From Phaeosaccion multiseriatum (Eukaryota; Ochrophyta, other classes), in NCBI GenBank assembly GCA_965112735.1, contig OZ218954.1, forward strand, positions 2,790,001-2,854,000: DNA of 64,000 nucleotides, written 5' to 3'. The position numbers and the translations under genes were made by a program. Position 1 is the stretch's first letter. Each line of letters starts with the position of its first letter. Under the pieces are notes generated by a model. That model was not told the origin of the DNA, did no database searches, and saw only the letters and a program-made list of their open reading frames with translations. Positions 46,375 to 62,231 of the stretch are shown one piece after another.

Positions 46375-49300
46375 CAGTGAGGGTGGACAACACATTAGAA
46401 CCGGACACCACACTTCGCTTGTCGCTGTCTCTCTCAAGGGGGGACGGTCGTATGGGCAGGGGCAGTCATATGGGCAGGGACAGCCGTATGGGCAGGGGCA
46501 GTCGTATGTGGGCACGGTGGACAGGACAGTCGGCTCGTTGCTCTCTCTCAAAGGGGGCTGCAGCGGCAGCACCGTACTGTCTACTCATTGCCTTCTCTCA
46601 AGAGGGACGGCACACAAGAACAAGCGGCAGCGCCTGCCTTACCTGAGTGACGCGTATGTCCGCGTCTGCCAACTTGCCCTCTAGGCGGCCCACGGCCCCC
46701 CGGGAGGCGTCGAGCTGCAGCTCCGTGTCTTCACGGCGCCGATTGGACAGCGTGAGCTCTACTTCGCGCTGAGGTCAAGGAGAGGAGGCGAACGGAGGTG
46801 TGTGGGGAGTGGGGCGGGGAACAGGCGGGTTGGTAAAGAAGATGACGATGGTGATGCAAGGCTGCAGCTACCACTCACTCCGCAGCTTCAAGCAGCAGTT
46901 TGTGATACAGCAGCAGTAGCTGCAGCAGTTGGTGATACAGCAGCCCCATTCAGCCTGCCCTTCTTGAGCATTACAACGCCACTGCTCGTTGCGCAGCTCG
47001 CCTACTGTTGCTTTCCCTGGACCCATGCACCTGCTCAGTTCTCTCCGCCCGCCCCCAACGCACGCTCACCTCTTGGAGTGCCGTATTCAGGCGCTCCTCC
47101 TCCGCCTGCGAGGCCGATAACCGTCCCTTCAGCCTGTCTAGCTCGACGCTCGTCGCTCGCAGGCCCTCCTCCGCCGCTTCCTTCTTGCTCCGAAGCGCGA
47201 GCAGCGCAGCGTCCTTGCTCCTTACCTGTGACGCCACACACACGCACACGCACACACACACACGCACGCACAAAAGCACACACACACACGCACGCACAAA
47301 AACACGCACGCACACACACGCGAGTGGAGGAGTGCCCAAGGAGTGTGGTGCGTGATGAGGGAAGTGTGGCTCAGGGTCAGGGTGTCACACACGTCAGCGT
47401 GTCGGTCAGGGTATCGGTCAGGGTATCGGTCAGGGTATCGGTCAGGGTATCGGTCAGGGTATCGGTCAGGGTATCGGTCAGGGTGTCGGTCAGGGTATCG
47501 GTCAGGGTATCGGTCAGGGTATCGGTCAGGGTATCGGTCACGGTGTCGGTCAGGGCGTCGGTCACGGTATCGGCGGCGCTAATGAGAGCGCCGCACGCGC
47601 CGCAGCACGCTGCTCCCCGACAAGGAAGGAATCCGAGGAGGTACGCGGGTGCAGGTGGTGTAGCTGGAACTTCACTAACCTGTGACCCCCCCCGCCCACC
47701 AGCCCCTCTGATGTACCCTCCCCTCCCCTCCCCGCCCCTCCCCGCCCTGCCCATCCTCTCCCCCTCCCGTCCTACCCCCTTCCCCTCCATTCCCCATCCC
47801 CTCCCCTTCCCCTCCAGTCCTCCCTCCTCTCCTCTCCCCCTCCCCTCCTTTCCCCTCCCCTCCCATCCCCACCCCTCCCCTCCCCACTCACCTCCTCCTT
47901 TAGCCTGCCCTGCTTCGTCTCTGCCTTGTCCCGTTCCCTCCCCAACTCTCCCTTGAGCCTCGTGATTTCCCCTTGTGCCAGAGCCTGCACCTGCTGCCCA
48001 TTCTCCAGCCTTGCCCGGAGCTCGCCCCCCTCGCCTTGGAGAGAAGAGACGATCGCTTGCGCGTCACTCAGCCTTCCCTTCCAATGGAGCACCTCCTCCC
48101 CATGCTGCTCGGCCGCCTGTACAAACGCCCTTTCCACCGCGGCAAGAGAGCCCAAGAGCTCTTTCATCCGCCCTTCGTACTCATTGACTTGCTGCTGGTG
48201 CCTCGTCTTGGTCTCTGAGAGCTCCTTCTCGGCTGCCTTTGCGTCAGCATCTCGCACAAGTTGGGCGTCGGTCAGCTCCCAACGCAGGCCCTGCTCCTCC
48301 TGCTTCAGCGCCTCAGCAGATCTCCGGACTCGCTCTCCCTCCTCCACTGCCCTTCGTTTGGCCGCCTCTGCGTCTTCTGCTGCCTTTCTAGCCTCTGTGA
48401 CCTTCCTCTGTTCCTCCCTGAGCTGGGCCAGCAGGCCGTCCTCCCTCTTGCGCAGCTCGCTCTCTCTCTGGCGCATGAGCTCATCAAAGGTTGCCGCTGT
48501 GTCGCGTCGCTCTGTGTCGGCATCGTCCTCCTTCTGCCGCAGCTGTGGGTTGGAGACAGAGACAGGGAGAGAGAGAGCGACAGGCAAGGGGGCGTTACAG
48601 AATACTCATGCAGACAAGCGAGAGCTTGCCTTGTATTCGCCACTGCTGCTACTGCTGCCCCCCATCCCCTTCTGTCACACACACGCACACACTCCCGCAC
48701 TCCCACACGCACACACGCACGCACGCACGCACGCAAGCACGCACCTGCAGCTGGAAGGCACATCTCACTGCCTCTGCCTCCTCGCGCACCCTCCTCAACT
48801 CCTCCTCGTGGCTCCAGCGCAGCGCATCGCTCTCCTCTCTCAGAGAGCGGCACTTGGCTTCCCAGTAAGCCGCCGTTTGCCTCTCTTTGTCTACTAAGGA
48901 GCGCTCTACTGTGCCCCAGTCGTCTACTTGTTTTTTTAGCTCGCTGATCTCCATGTCTCTCTCCTTCACCCCGTCTCGGAGCTCGTTAGCCAGCCCCTCG
49001 ATGCGTGCCAGCTCCTGATCTCTGTGGTGGGGGAGTAAGCAAGTAAGTCGTACATCCGCAGCAGATGATACAGCAGACGGGTAGAGCAGGAGAGCGCCAA
49101 GTCCGAGACCCGGAAGGGGGGGAGGGGAGTGAGCCATACTTGATAAATACAGAGCTAGTACATTAGATCAGAGAGCTGAATAGGGGAAAAGGTGGTTAGA
49201 GTTAGAGATAGGAGCCCAACGGAAGAGACTTGAACTTGCTCACCTTTCCTCTATGAGTCGTAAGTTAAAGACAAAGTCGTGTCTAAGGGCATCGAGCTTG

Positions 49301-49618
49301 GCGGCTTTGTCCCCCAAGGCCGCCTCCCTGTCTGCAAGCAGCCCCTCGAGGCTGCGCAGGCGAAAATCATTGATCTCCTGAAGCTCCTGCTGCTTGGACA
49401 GGGCCAGGCCCCTGCAGGAAGCGCCAAGGCATGGGAAGCGAAAGAAGGACGGCAGTTGTCAGATGATGGACAAGCAAGCCGCCCCTTACATCAATTTAGC
49501 TCTCTACTCTGGCACACCTGAGTCTGTCATCCTGTTCTCTTCCTCCCGGAGAAAGGGCGAGGGCAGCCGCAGCCGCTGCCGCAGCCGAGGGAGCCGCAGG
49601 AGGGGGCTCAGAAGTCAT
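43318..49618 (-). CDS. Large coiled-coil protein (1151 residues)
   Basis: Ten minus-strand exons: 49618..49518, 49411..49244, 49021..48745, 48542..47892, 47225..47070, 46768..46643, 46278..46181, 45856..45375, 45052..44826 and 44487..43318. They close exactly in frame. From residue about 35 to 760 the protein is almost continuous heptad-type coiled coil (ELQEINDFRLRSLEGLLADR, EELRRVREEAEAVRCAFQLQ, LQEMEVSTASLRRELEALGE), interrupted by a Gly-rich and poly-Gln segment near residue 600. The C-terminal exon begins with one more coiled coil (YSLRVSEIEQAFRAISSANR) and ends in a Gly/Ser/Arg-rich tail with a helix (REAARRLRASQQRKQRELER). It could be centrosomal, ciliary or Golgi; no family is assigned. 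The last residues (VGDIAAAVGDIARNR) are encoded by two dispersed-motif copies. Confidence 0.82.
47397..47578 (+). repeat. 12-bp minisatellite in an intron of the coiled-coil gene
   Basis: About 15 units of GTATCGGTCAGG occur, with GTGTCGG, CACGG and GGCG variants, between exons ending 47892 and starting 47225 on the minus strand. Confidence 0.95.
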
Positions 49619-49887
49619 CAGGGCGCAGAGGATAGCCCAAGTTTCGCTGATCAGCTATTCCCCACCCTATTCCATCCTGCTACCGCCGGTGGTCTTGCCG
49701 CGACCTTCGCTGCCTTTGCCACTGCTTCTCCTGTCTGGCGCCTCAAAGGGTTCATACTGCTGCGAGGGAAGGCCTCCTCTACCTCTCGTGCCGTTTGGTC
49801 AACTCTGTCCAAAAATTCTGGCCCGTATGCCTGGAATGTGTCTCCCTACGCTCTGAGTAAGCACAAGAAAAGTAGTCAAAAAAGAAG
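49619..49887. promoter_or_regulatory. Bidirectional intergenic region (269 bp)
   Basis: It separates the divergent starts of the coiled-coil gene (49618, minus) and the homogentisate prenyltransferase (49888, plus). Promoter role is inferred from arrangement. Confidence 0.45.
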
Positions 49888-53845
<3,958 letters not shown>

Positions 53846-54801
53846 GCACTTTTTTTAAACCATTTGTGAGCCCCTCACTGAGCCTCACTGAGCCTCCAAC
53901 CTGATGAGTTCTCATTCCTTTTGTGGATCCCTCCGGACCTATACTACCACGTGGTACGACAGCGCAGTAGTTCTCAGTTCAAAGGATCCTCCGGAGCCAT
54001 CTATGCTTTCAAGCCCATATGCACACCCATCCCATCCCATCCTTCGTGCTTCGCTGAAGGTGGTGACATGGCTGGTCGGCGGTAGTGGGGGGGGGGGTGC
54101 TCACAGGCTGGCGGCGTTCCATTTATTTAGACTACTACAATACCTCAAGAATAGACTGATTTAGACACGTACGTGGACTGTCACGATGAATGTTAATGTT
54201 ACTCTCCAAGGGGGGCAGTGCAAGGGATTCAACCCTTGCTTGATCCACAACGAGGTCCACAAGCACCAGCCCACCCTCCCCTGCGAGGCTGCTGGAAGAG
54301 GCGGAGGATTTGTAGTCGGCCCCTGACAAGGTTCAAGGTTCTGAGGCGACCCAGGAGGTTCCAGGCTCTGGGGGAAAGCCATGTAGTAAGGCAATGATGA
54401 GGGCCAAGGCTGCTCTGCCAAGCCTCGCCAGCGGGCCAGGTTCCAGGTTCTTCTTGCCTCAGAACCTTGTCAGGAGCCGATTGTAGTGTTTGATTTTCAT
54501 TGATATATTACACCCTTTAAGTATTCGGCCGATAGTGTTTGAAAAGGAGTGTGATGGTGCTCCAGTGCCAGGAACCACATGGAGATGGTGGTTTTGGATT
54601 GAGGGATCCGTGGCGCTTCAGCGGGCCCGACACGAACGATCGATTCGACACAGGATCCTGGCTGGTATCAACTTTGTCCCGATGGGGAGGATGACGAGTC
54701 GGAGGGATACGACCTCGAGGGCTAAGTTCCCCGGGGCGGTGAGGCGTTACTTTTAGACAACCGTAGATGGCACTTAAAGGGTGTATTATAATGGATCCCG
54801 C

Positions 54802-54859
<58 letters not shown>

Positions 54860-54881
54860 AAAGGAGCCAGTGTACAACCCG
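53846..54881. other. Intergenic region with foldback element and (CT)n tract
   Basis: No exon is supported. It contains the foldback element 54311-54489, an ACTGAGCCTC tandem near 53875, and a (CT)n tract at 54808-54855 just upstream of the RAD1 start. The phrase TATTACACCCTTTAAG (54506-54521) recurs inverted as CTTAAAGGGTGTATTATA (54773-54790), so the pair bounds a ~280-bp unit. Confidence 0.6.
54311..54489. mobile_element. Foldback element, CGGCCCCTGACA family, copy 2
   Basis: Ends TTGTAGTCGGCCCCTGACAAGG and CCTTGTCAGGAGCCGATTGTAG are reverse complements. The subterminal GGTTCTGAGG / CCTCAGAACC is also inverted. Length is about 180 bp, with no coding content recognised. Confidence 0.75.
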
Positions 54882-57800
54882 ATGGACGACGATGAGGGAG
54901 ATTTATCGCAGGAGCGAGAGGATGGGGGCGCGCGGGAAGACTATGATAGCCAGACCGAGGAGGGGAGGCGGGGGGGGGGCGATATGGACGACGATGATGC
55001 TGGAGGGGAGGAGCAAGAAGAGGAGCGCCTGTTCAGCTGCCGGATTGACAACGCCAAGGCTGTCACTACTATTCTTTCGTGCCTTAGTCACGGGTCCAAG
55101 AAGGCCCAACACGCCCGAGTCGACGTGAGCAAAGACAGCATCGTCTTCATTGTGGCGGGAAGGGCAAAGTTCACTCAGGTGAGGGAGGATATATATCGGG
55201 GGCACTCTCTACCAGTCGGCAATCTCTCAACAGCAGCAAGCGCGGTCTGCGGCATGTTTGAAGGTCGGAGATGTAGTGCACAGCGACTCTCATCTGAAGA
55301 AGGACTTGTCGCGTGTAGACTGTCTGAAGGACTTCTCAAATATAGAGTGTACGATAAAGTGTAGGGTGTAAAGCTCGAGGTACCCTTTCCAGGCTGCCTG
55401 TGGCTCACGTTGGTCTACCAGCAAGCGAGCGAGCGTGAATCGATGGCAAGATCCGCCCACCCGTCCTGCCGCAAACCACCCACCAACCCCTCCTCTGCCA
55501 CCCCCACCCCACCGCTACACCCAATCGCCTTAATGCACCCCCCCCCCTCTCTTTCCTTCTCTCTCTCCCCTCTCTCCCCTCTCTCCCTTTCCCTCTTCCC
55601 TCTCTCTCTCTCTCTCCCCCTCCCTTTCCCTCTTCCCTCTCTCTCTTCTCTCCAGGCCCAGGGCAAGCTGCAACGGGAGCTCTTCAACGCCTTTGAGTGC
55701 AGCGGGGATGGTGGCCATTTCGGCGTGAATCTGACCACCGTGTTGGACTGCCTGCAGGTGTGTGGGCACAAAGAAGGAGAGGGAGGAGAGAGAGGAGAGA
55801 GAGGAGAGGAGGGGCGAGGGAAGAGGGGGAGGAGGGGAAGGAGAGTGCGCAAAGGAGGAGAGAGAGGAGAGGAGAGGGAAACGAGGGAAGAGAAGGAGGA
55901 GCGGAAGGAGAGAGAGAGTGCCTTCGAAAAGGAGCAACCAACACAGAGAGAGGCATGGTGAACCAATCTGACCACTGTGCTACCGTGCTGGACTCTGAAC
56001 TGCCCATCTGCAGGTGTACGGGCCCAGCAGCCTAGGACAGACGAGCCTGAGCATGTCCTATGAACCCGGAGAGGCCCTTCTCAAACTCGCTCTGGAGGAG
56101 AACGGAGTCTTCACCAGCTGCGAGATCAGAGCACTCCATGAGGTAGACCTGCCCATATACCTGCCTGCCCATAATATGCCTGGTTGCCCATATGCCTGCC
56201 CATATACCTGCCTGCCTACCTGCCCCTCTTGCTCTCACTCGCCCTCCACCCCCCTCCCCATCACCTCCCCCTTGACAGGAGGACGACGAGTCCCAATTTT
56301 CTACCCTCGCAGAGACCTTCCACAATTCGGAGGAGGTGAGGGCAGAGGGAAGAGGGGATGGGGAGACGGAATACAACAGAGGGCAGAGGGAAGAGGGGGA
56401 GACGGAATACAACAGAGGGCAGAGGGGAACGAGAGGGTAGAAGAAAGAGGGCAGAGGGAAGAGGAGGGGAGAGCAGAGGCAAGGGGGGGGGGGGGGGGGG
56501 GGGCTGCTCTCACGCGGAAGGAGCGTGGCAGGAGGGACAGGGCCACTCATTCCTTGCTGTATCACCAACTGCTGTCCCGCCAACTGTTTGTTGCCCGTCA
56601 GGAGTGTCGCTGTATTCTCAAGAGCTCGTATCTGAAGGAGTCCTTTCAGGAGCTTACCGATCTTCCCGGGGGGGGAAGCATCAAGGTGAGTCAGCAAGCG
56701 CAGCTGCTGCTCTCCCCCCCCCCCCTCCCCCCCTCTCTCTCTCTTCCTTGTCTGTCTCTACCTCTTCCTCTCTCTCCCTCTCTCTCTCTGCTGCAGCTTG
56801 CAGGCGTAGGTCGAGTCTCAATGGGAGGGGGGAGTTGCTGGGGTTAGTTCTCAGGAAAAGTCAACTGCTCCCCTTCACCCCGCCCCGTTCCTTTGCCTGT
56901 CCTCTCTCCTCTCCTTCACTGCAGGTTTTGGTGAGCCAGACAGCGCCGTACTTCCGCCTCTCTGCCACAGGGACTATGGGAAGCATGTGAGTGAGTGAGT
57001 GAGTGAGTGAGGGACGAGACAGGAAGGAACTATAGGAAGCATTGGAGTACCCCCTCCTCTCCGCGGCTGCTACCATTGCAATCAAGCCCCCCCCCCCCCC
57101 CTTCCCCCTCCTCATGTGTTGCTCTCTATGTTTCACTCCCCGCTCACCCCCTCTTTCCCATCCCCCCCCCTCCTCCCCCCCCCTCCTCCCCCTCCTCCTC
57201 CTCCTCCTCCTCCTCCTCCTCCTCCTCCTCCTCCTCCTCCTCCTCCTCCTCCTCCTCCTCAGCGAGATCGACTTTCCCAAGGGCTCGGAGGCCTTCGTGT
57301 TCTTCGAATGCAAGTGCTCGAGCCTCTCTTGGTACGCCTGACGACTCCCTGTGACGAAAGACAGATAGACAGACAGACAGACAAACTGAGATAAAATACA
57401 ACCACGTCCCGCCCTTAACCACCCCCCGTCCTCTCCCTCCCTCCCTCCCTCCCTCCGTCCCTCCCTCCCTCCCTCCCTCCCTCCCTCCCTCCCTCCCTCC
57501 CTCCCTCCCTCCCTCCCTCCCTCCCTCCCTCCCTCCCTCCCTCCCTCCCTCCGTCCCTCCCTCCCTCCCTCCCTCCCTCCCTCCCTCCCTCCCTCCCTCC
57601 CTCCCTCCCTCCCTCCCTCCCTCCTCCTCCCTCCCTTCTTCTCTCCCTCCCTCCCTCCCTTCCCCCTCTCCCTTCCTCCAATCTCCCTCCGTCCTCCCCC
57701 CCATTTCCACCTCCTTCCACTCCCTCTCCTCCCTCCCTCCCCTCCCCTCCCTCCCTCCCCTCCCTCCCCTCACCCCTCCCTCCTCTTGCTTAGGTCGTAT

Positions 57801-57993
57801 CAGCTGCTCGCGATGGAGAGCGGTATGCGAGCCTTGGGGGCTGCGCACGAAACGTACTTCAGAATCAACACCGAGGTAAGGCGGTGACCGTCATCGGATG
57901 AAGGCAGGGAAGAAGGAGGAAGCTTGCCGAAGAGGTTGCTGTTGTTCTTGATGCCCTTCTTCTTACCATTCGAACCCCCCTACCTTTTCCCTC

Positions 57994-58054
<61 letters not shown>

Positions 58055-58190
58055 CCAGGGTATCATCTGCATTCAGCACCAAATCCCAACCCAGGGCGGC
58101 AGCCACAGTTTCGTTGACTTTCTCATCTGTGCTGAAGAGTCTGACGAGGACCTCGACGGAGCCGCGATGGCAGCCGATGGCAATGAATGA
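54882..58190 (+). CDS. RAD1: RAD1, 9-1-1 checkpoint clamp subunit
   Basis: Nine exons: 54882..55178, 55656..55757, 56014..56142, 56279..56335, 56602..56685, 56925..56986, 57263..57331, 57794..57875 and 58059..58190. They give 337 residues, slightly above the usual RAD1 length because of an acidic N-terminal leader (DDDEGDLSQEREDGG). Family blocks are FSCRIDNAKAVTTILSCLS, VFIVAGRAKFTQAQGKLQRE, PYFRLSATGTMGSIEIDFPK and the C-terminal IICIQHQIPTQGGSHSFVDF. RAD1 forms a PCNA-like ring with RAD9 and HUS1 that is loaded at damaged DNA to activate ATR signalling in the nucleus. The start Met is the first in frame after a CT-rich leader; an upstream non-coding exon is possible. Confidence 0.93.
57182..57260 (+). 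repeat. (TCC)n polypyrimidine array abutting a RAD1 acceptor
   Basis: About 24 TCC units run directly into the acceptor at 57262, so the microsatellite is the polypyrimidine tract. Confidence 0.95.
57428..57625 (+). repeat. (CCCT)n array in RAD1 intron 7
   Basis: About 48 CCCT units occur with occasional CCGT. Pyrimidine-rich sequence continues to the acceptor at 57793. Confidence 0.97.
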
Positions 58191-58213
58191 GAAGGGGCGA
58201 TGGCAGCCCAGGG

Positions 58214-58378
58214 AGAGGAGGGATGGCAACCGAGGGAAAGCAGTCAAGAGGAGGGATGGCAACAGAGGGAAGAGAGTCAAGAGGAGGGATGGCAACCGAG
58301 GGAAAGTAGTCAAGAGGAGGGATGGCAACAGAGGGAAGGGAGTCAAGAGGAGGGATGGCAACCGAGGGAAGGGATTGT
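58214..58378 (+). repeat. 33-bp minisatellite in the RAD1 3' flank
   Basis: Five units of about 33 bp share GGAGGGATGGCAAC and GAGGGAA...AGTCAAGA. CCG/CAG variants alternate between units. The array begins about 25 bp after the stop codon and probably lies in the 3' UTR. Confidence 0.92.
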
Positions 58379-58506
58379 AAATATACCACAGTGGGGCGGG
58401 GCGGTGGGTGTTGTTGCTGACCATACATTCTATATTCGGCTTCAGTTTGGAGCGCAGTCGAAGAGAACCGGTACGGTAGTTCACAACCGAGTCTGTAAGG
58501 AGTGTA

Positions 58507-58804
58507 GACCGATCGGCCCTGGAAGAGGTTATCAGATTACTGATTACGGCCGGCGCAGCCGGCCTGATTACTGATTACTGCCGGCGCCAGCCGGCCTGAT
58601 TACTGATTAAGGCGCCAGCCGGGCCTGATTACTGATTATGGCCGGCGTCAGCCGGGTCTGATTACTGATTATGACCGGCGCCAGCCGGCCTGATTACTGA
58701 TTATGACGGGCGCTAGCCGGCCTGATTACTGATTATTGGCGCCAGCCGGCCTGATTACTGATTATGACTGGCGCACACTGTAACCTCTTCCAGGGCCGAG
58801 ACCG
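58507..58804. mobile_element. Hairpin minisatellite bounded by terminal inverted repeats
   Basis: TIRs CGGCCCTGGAAGAGGTTA (58514-58531) and TAACCTCTTCCAGGGCCG (58781-58798) bracket about eight 32-bp units. Each unit combines TGATTACTGATTA with a self-complementary GCCGGCGCCAGCCGGC core. The structure is non-coding and able to fold back at two scales. Confidence 0.88.
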
Positions 58805-58866
58805 AGGAGACCGCCAAGGCGCCCAAGAAAATATAAACTACTCGTAGAATGAGCCGAGACACAGCA

Positions 58867-58950
58867 TAATCGGCCCCTGACATGGTCTTGAGACAGGCCA
58901 GCCCAGAACCAGGAACCAGGGTCCTCAGAACCATGTTCAACCCCTGATAC
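58867..58950. mobile_element. Foldback element, CGGCCCCTGACA family, copy 3
   Basis: The left end TAATCGGCCCCTGACATGGT plus TGAGACAGGCCAGCCCAGAA matches copy 1 at 37061. The right end CTCAGAACCATGTTCAACCC is an imperfect inverse. It lies about 60 bp after the hairpin minisatellite. A copy of the dispersed motif is 40 bp downstream. Confidence 0.7.
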
Positions 58951-59159
58951 ACTATCCGCTATCCGCTATCGCCGGCGCCAGAAGCTAGCGTATCACCAAC
59001 ACGTGCACTTTGAGATGTATCAAGTCTCAAATCGTCAAACCCCTGTCTTTGGCGAACCAAGCAGCTGTAGGCCACGTGCAGTCTTTATCGAGATAGAGCA
59101 GACGTGGGAAGTCTCAGCACCGCCCAGGTAGGGGCTGTTCAGGAGAAGGAGGAAGAGGA

Positions 59160-60959
<1,800 letters not shown>

Positions 60960-61078
60960 TTGTAGTAGTAGTAGTAGTAGTAGTAGGAGGAGGAGTAGTA
61001 GTAGTAGTGGTAGGAGGAGGAGTAGTAGAAGTAGCTGCAGCAGAGAGAAAAGAAGTAGTAAGATTTTTTTTTTTTAAT

Positions 61079-61240
61079 TGAGCCCAACCCAAGCCACATC
61101 AACGAGCTTGATCCCAACCCAAGCCAAATCAACAAGCTTGATCCCAACCCAAGCCAAGTCAACAAGCTTGATCCCAACCCAAGCCACATCAACAAGCTTG
61201 ATCCCAACCCAAGCCAAATCAACAAGCTTGATCCCAAGGC
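61079..61240 (+). repeat. 30-bp minisatellite between BIN4 and PPIL4
   Basis: Five units contain AGCTTGATCCCAACCCAAGC and then CAAATCAACA-type ends. They follow TAG/AGG trinucleotide repeats at 60962-61030 and a T run at 61065. Confidence 0.93.
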
Positions 61241-61447
61241 GTTCGTTTCCTCTCGTTACGCCGCGCTGCCATGTGCGTGACCGAACAGGACCCTGCCTGC
61301 CATAGACTGCCATCACTCTCCTTGCTCACACTGCAAAACTCGTTCAACAGCCGACCCCCATACCAAGTATTGAAAGAAATCCTCCCCATCAATACCGAGA
61401 GCATTAACTCATACCCCCTCCTCTCCACGCCCGGCCCTCACCCCCCC

Positions 61448-61503
61448 CCCCACACACACAGTTTCAGTTTCTTAGCTGATTCCTATAAAGTCAATAAAAC
61501 CCC
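61448..61503 (+). repeat. Second copy of the 43.1-kb tail element
   Basis: CACACACACAGTTTCAGTTT then CTTAGCTGATTCCTATAAAG matches 43090-43150 over about 45 bp with few changes. It lies just downstream of the PPIL4 stop on the minus strand. Confidence 0.8.
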
Positions 61504-61506
61504 CCC

Positions 61507-62200
61507 TCAGCCCCTCGATCTGGACCGCCGCCGTTCCTTCTTGTGGCTCTTCTTCTTCTTCTCCTTCTTCTCTTTCTTCTTCTCCTTCTTTTCCTTCTTG
61601 TGTCCGCTGCTGCTCCTCCTCTCGTCGTCGCCAAGGCTGCCCTCCTCCTCCTCCTCCTCCTCCTCCTCCCGTCGACTCCTCTTCCTGTGGCTCTTGTCGC
61701 TCTTGCGCTCTCGCCTCTCCCCGCCCCGATCCTTGTCTCTGCTGTTCTCGCCTCCTCTTCTACCGCTGCTCCTGCTCCTGCTCTTGCTCCTGCTTCTGCC
61801 CCTGCTCCTACTCCGCTCTCTGTACCTCTCACGGCCTCTATCTCTCTCTCTACTCCTCCCCTCCTCCTTCTCTCTGCTTGTTCTTCTGTCCTTCCCGTTC
61901 CCGTCCGCTCGGTGGTGTGTGTGAGGTTCTCTGCCCCTGCCCTCAGCCCGGACCGTATCACCAACTGCTTCAGCCCCAGCCGCAGCCCCGTCTCTACCCC
62001 CCCACCTCCCACTCCTCCCTCCGCCCTGCCCTGTGCGGCCGTCCCCGTCCCTCCCCGCTGCGGTGCCCCTCTCTTCTCCTCCCATCGCCCTCTTGCTCCC
62101 TCCGCCCCCCCCGTCGGAGCTGACTGAAGGTCTATTTCCCCATCTACTTGTCCTGGGTTTGCTCGCTCCTGCAGCCTGCTGCTGCTGCCCTTGCCGGTAA

Positions 62201-62231
<31 letters not shown>

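Noticed and set aside
57144-57848. 234-codon Gly/Arg/Glu frame on the minus strand
   Set aside because: It is the complement of (CCCT)n and (TCC)n arrays inside RAD1 introns.
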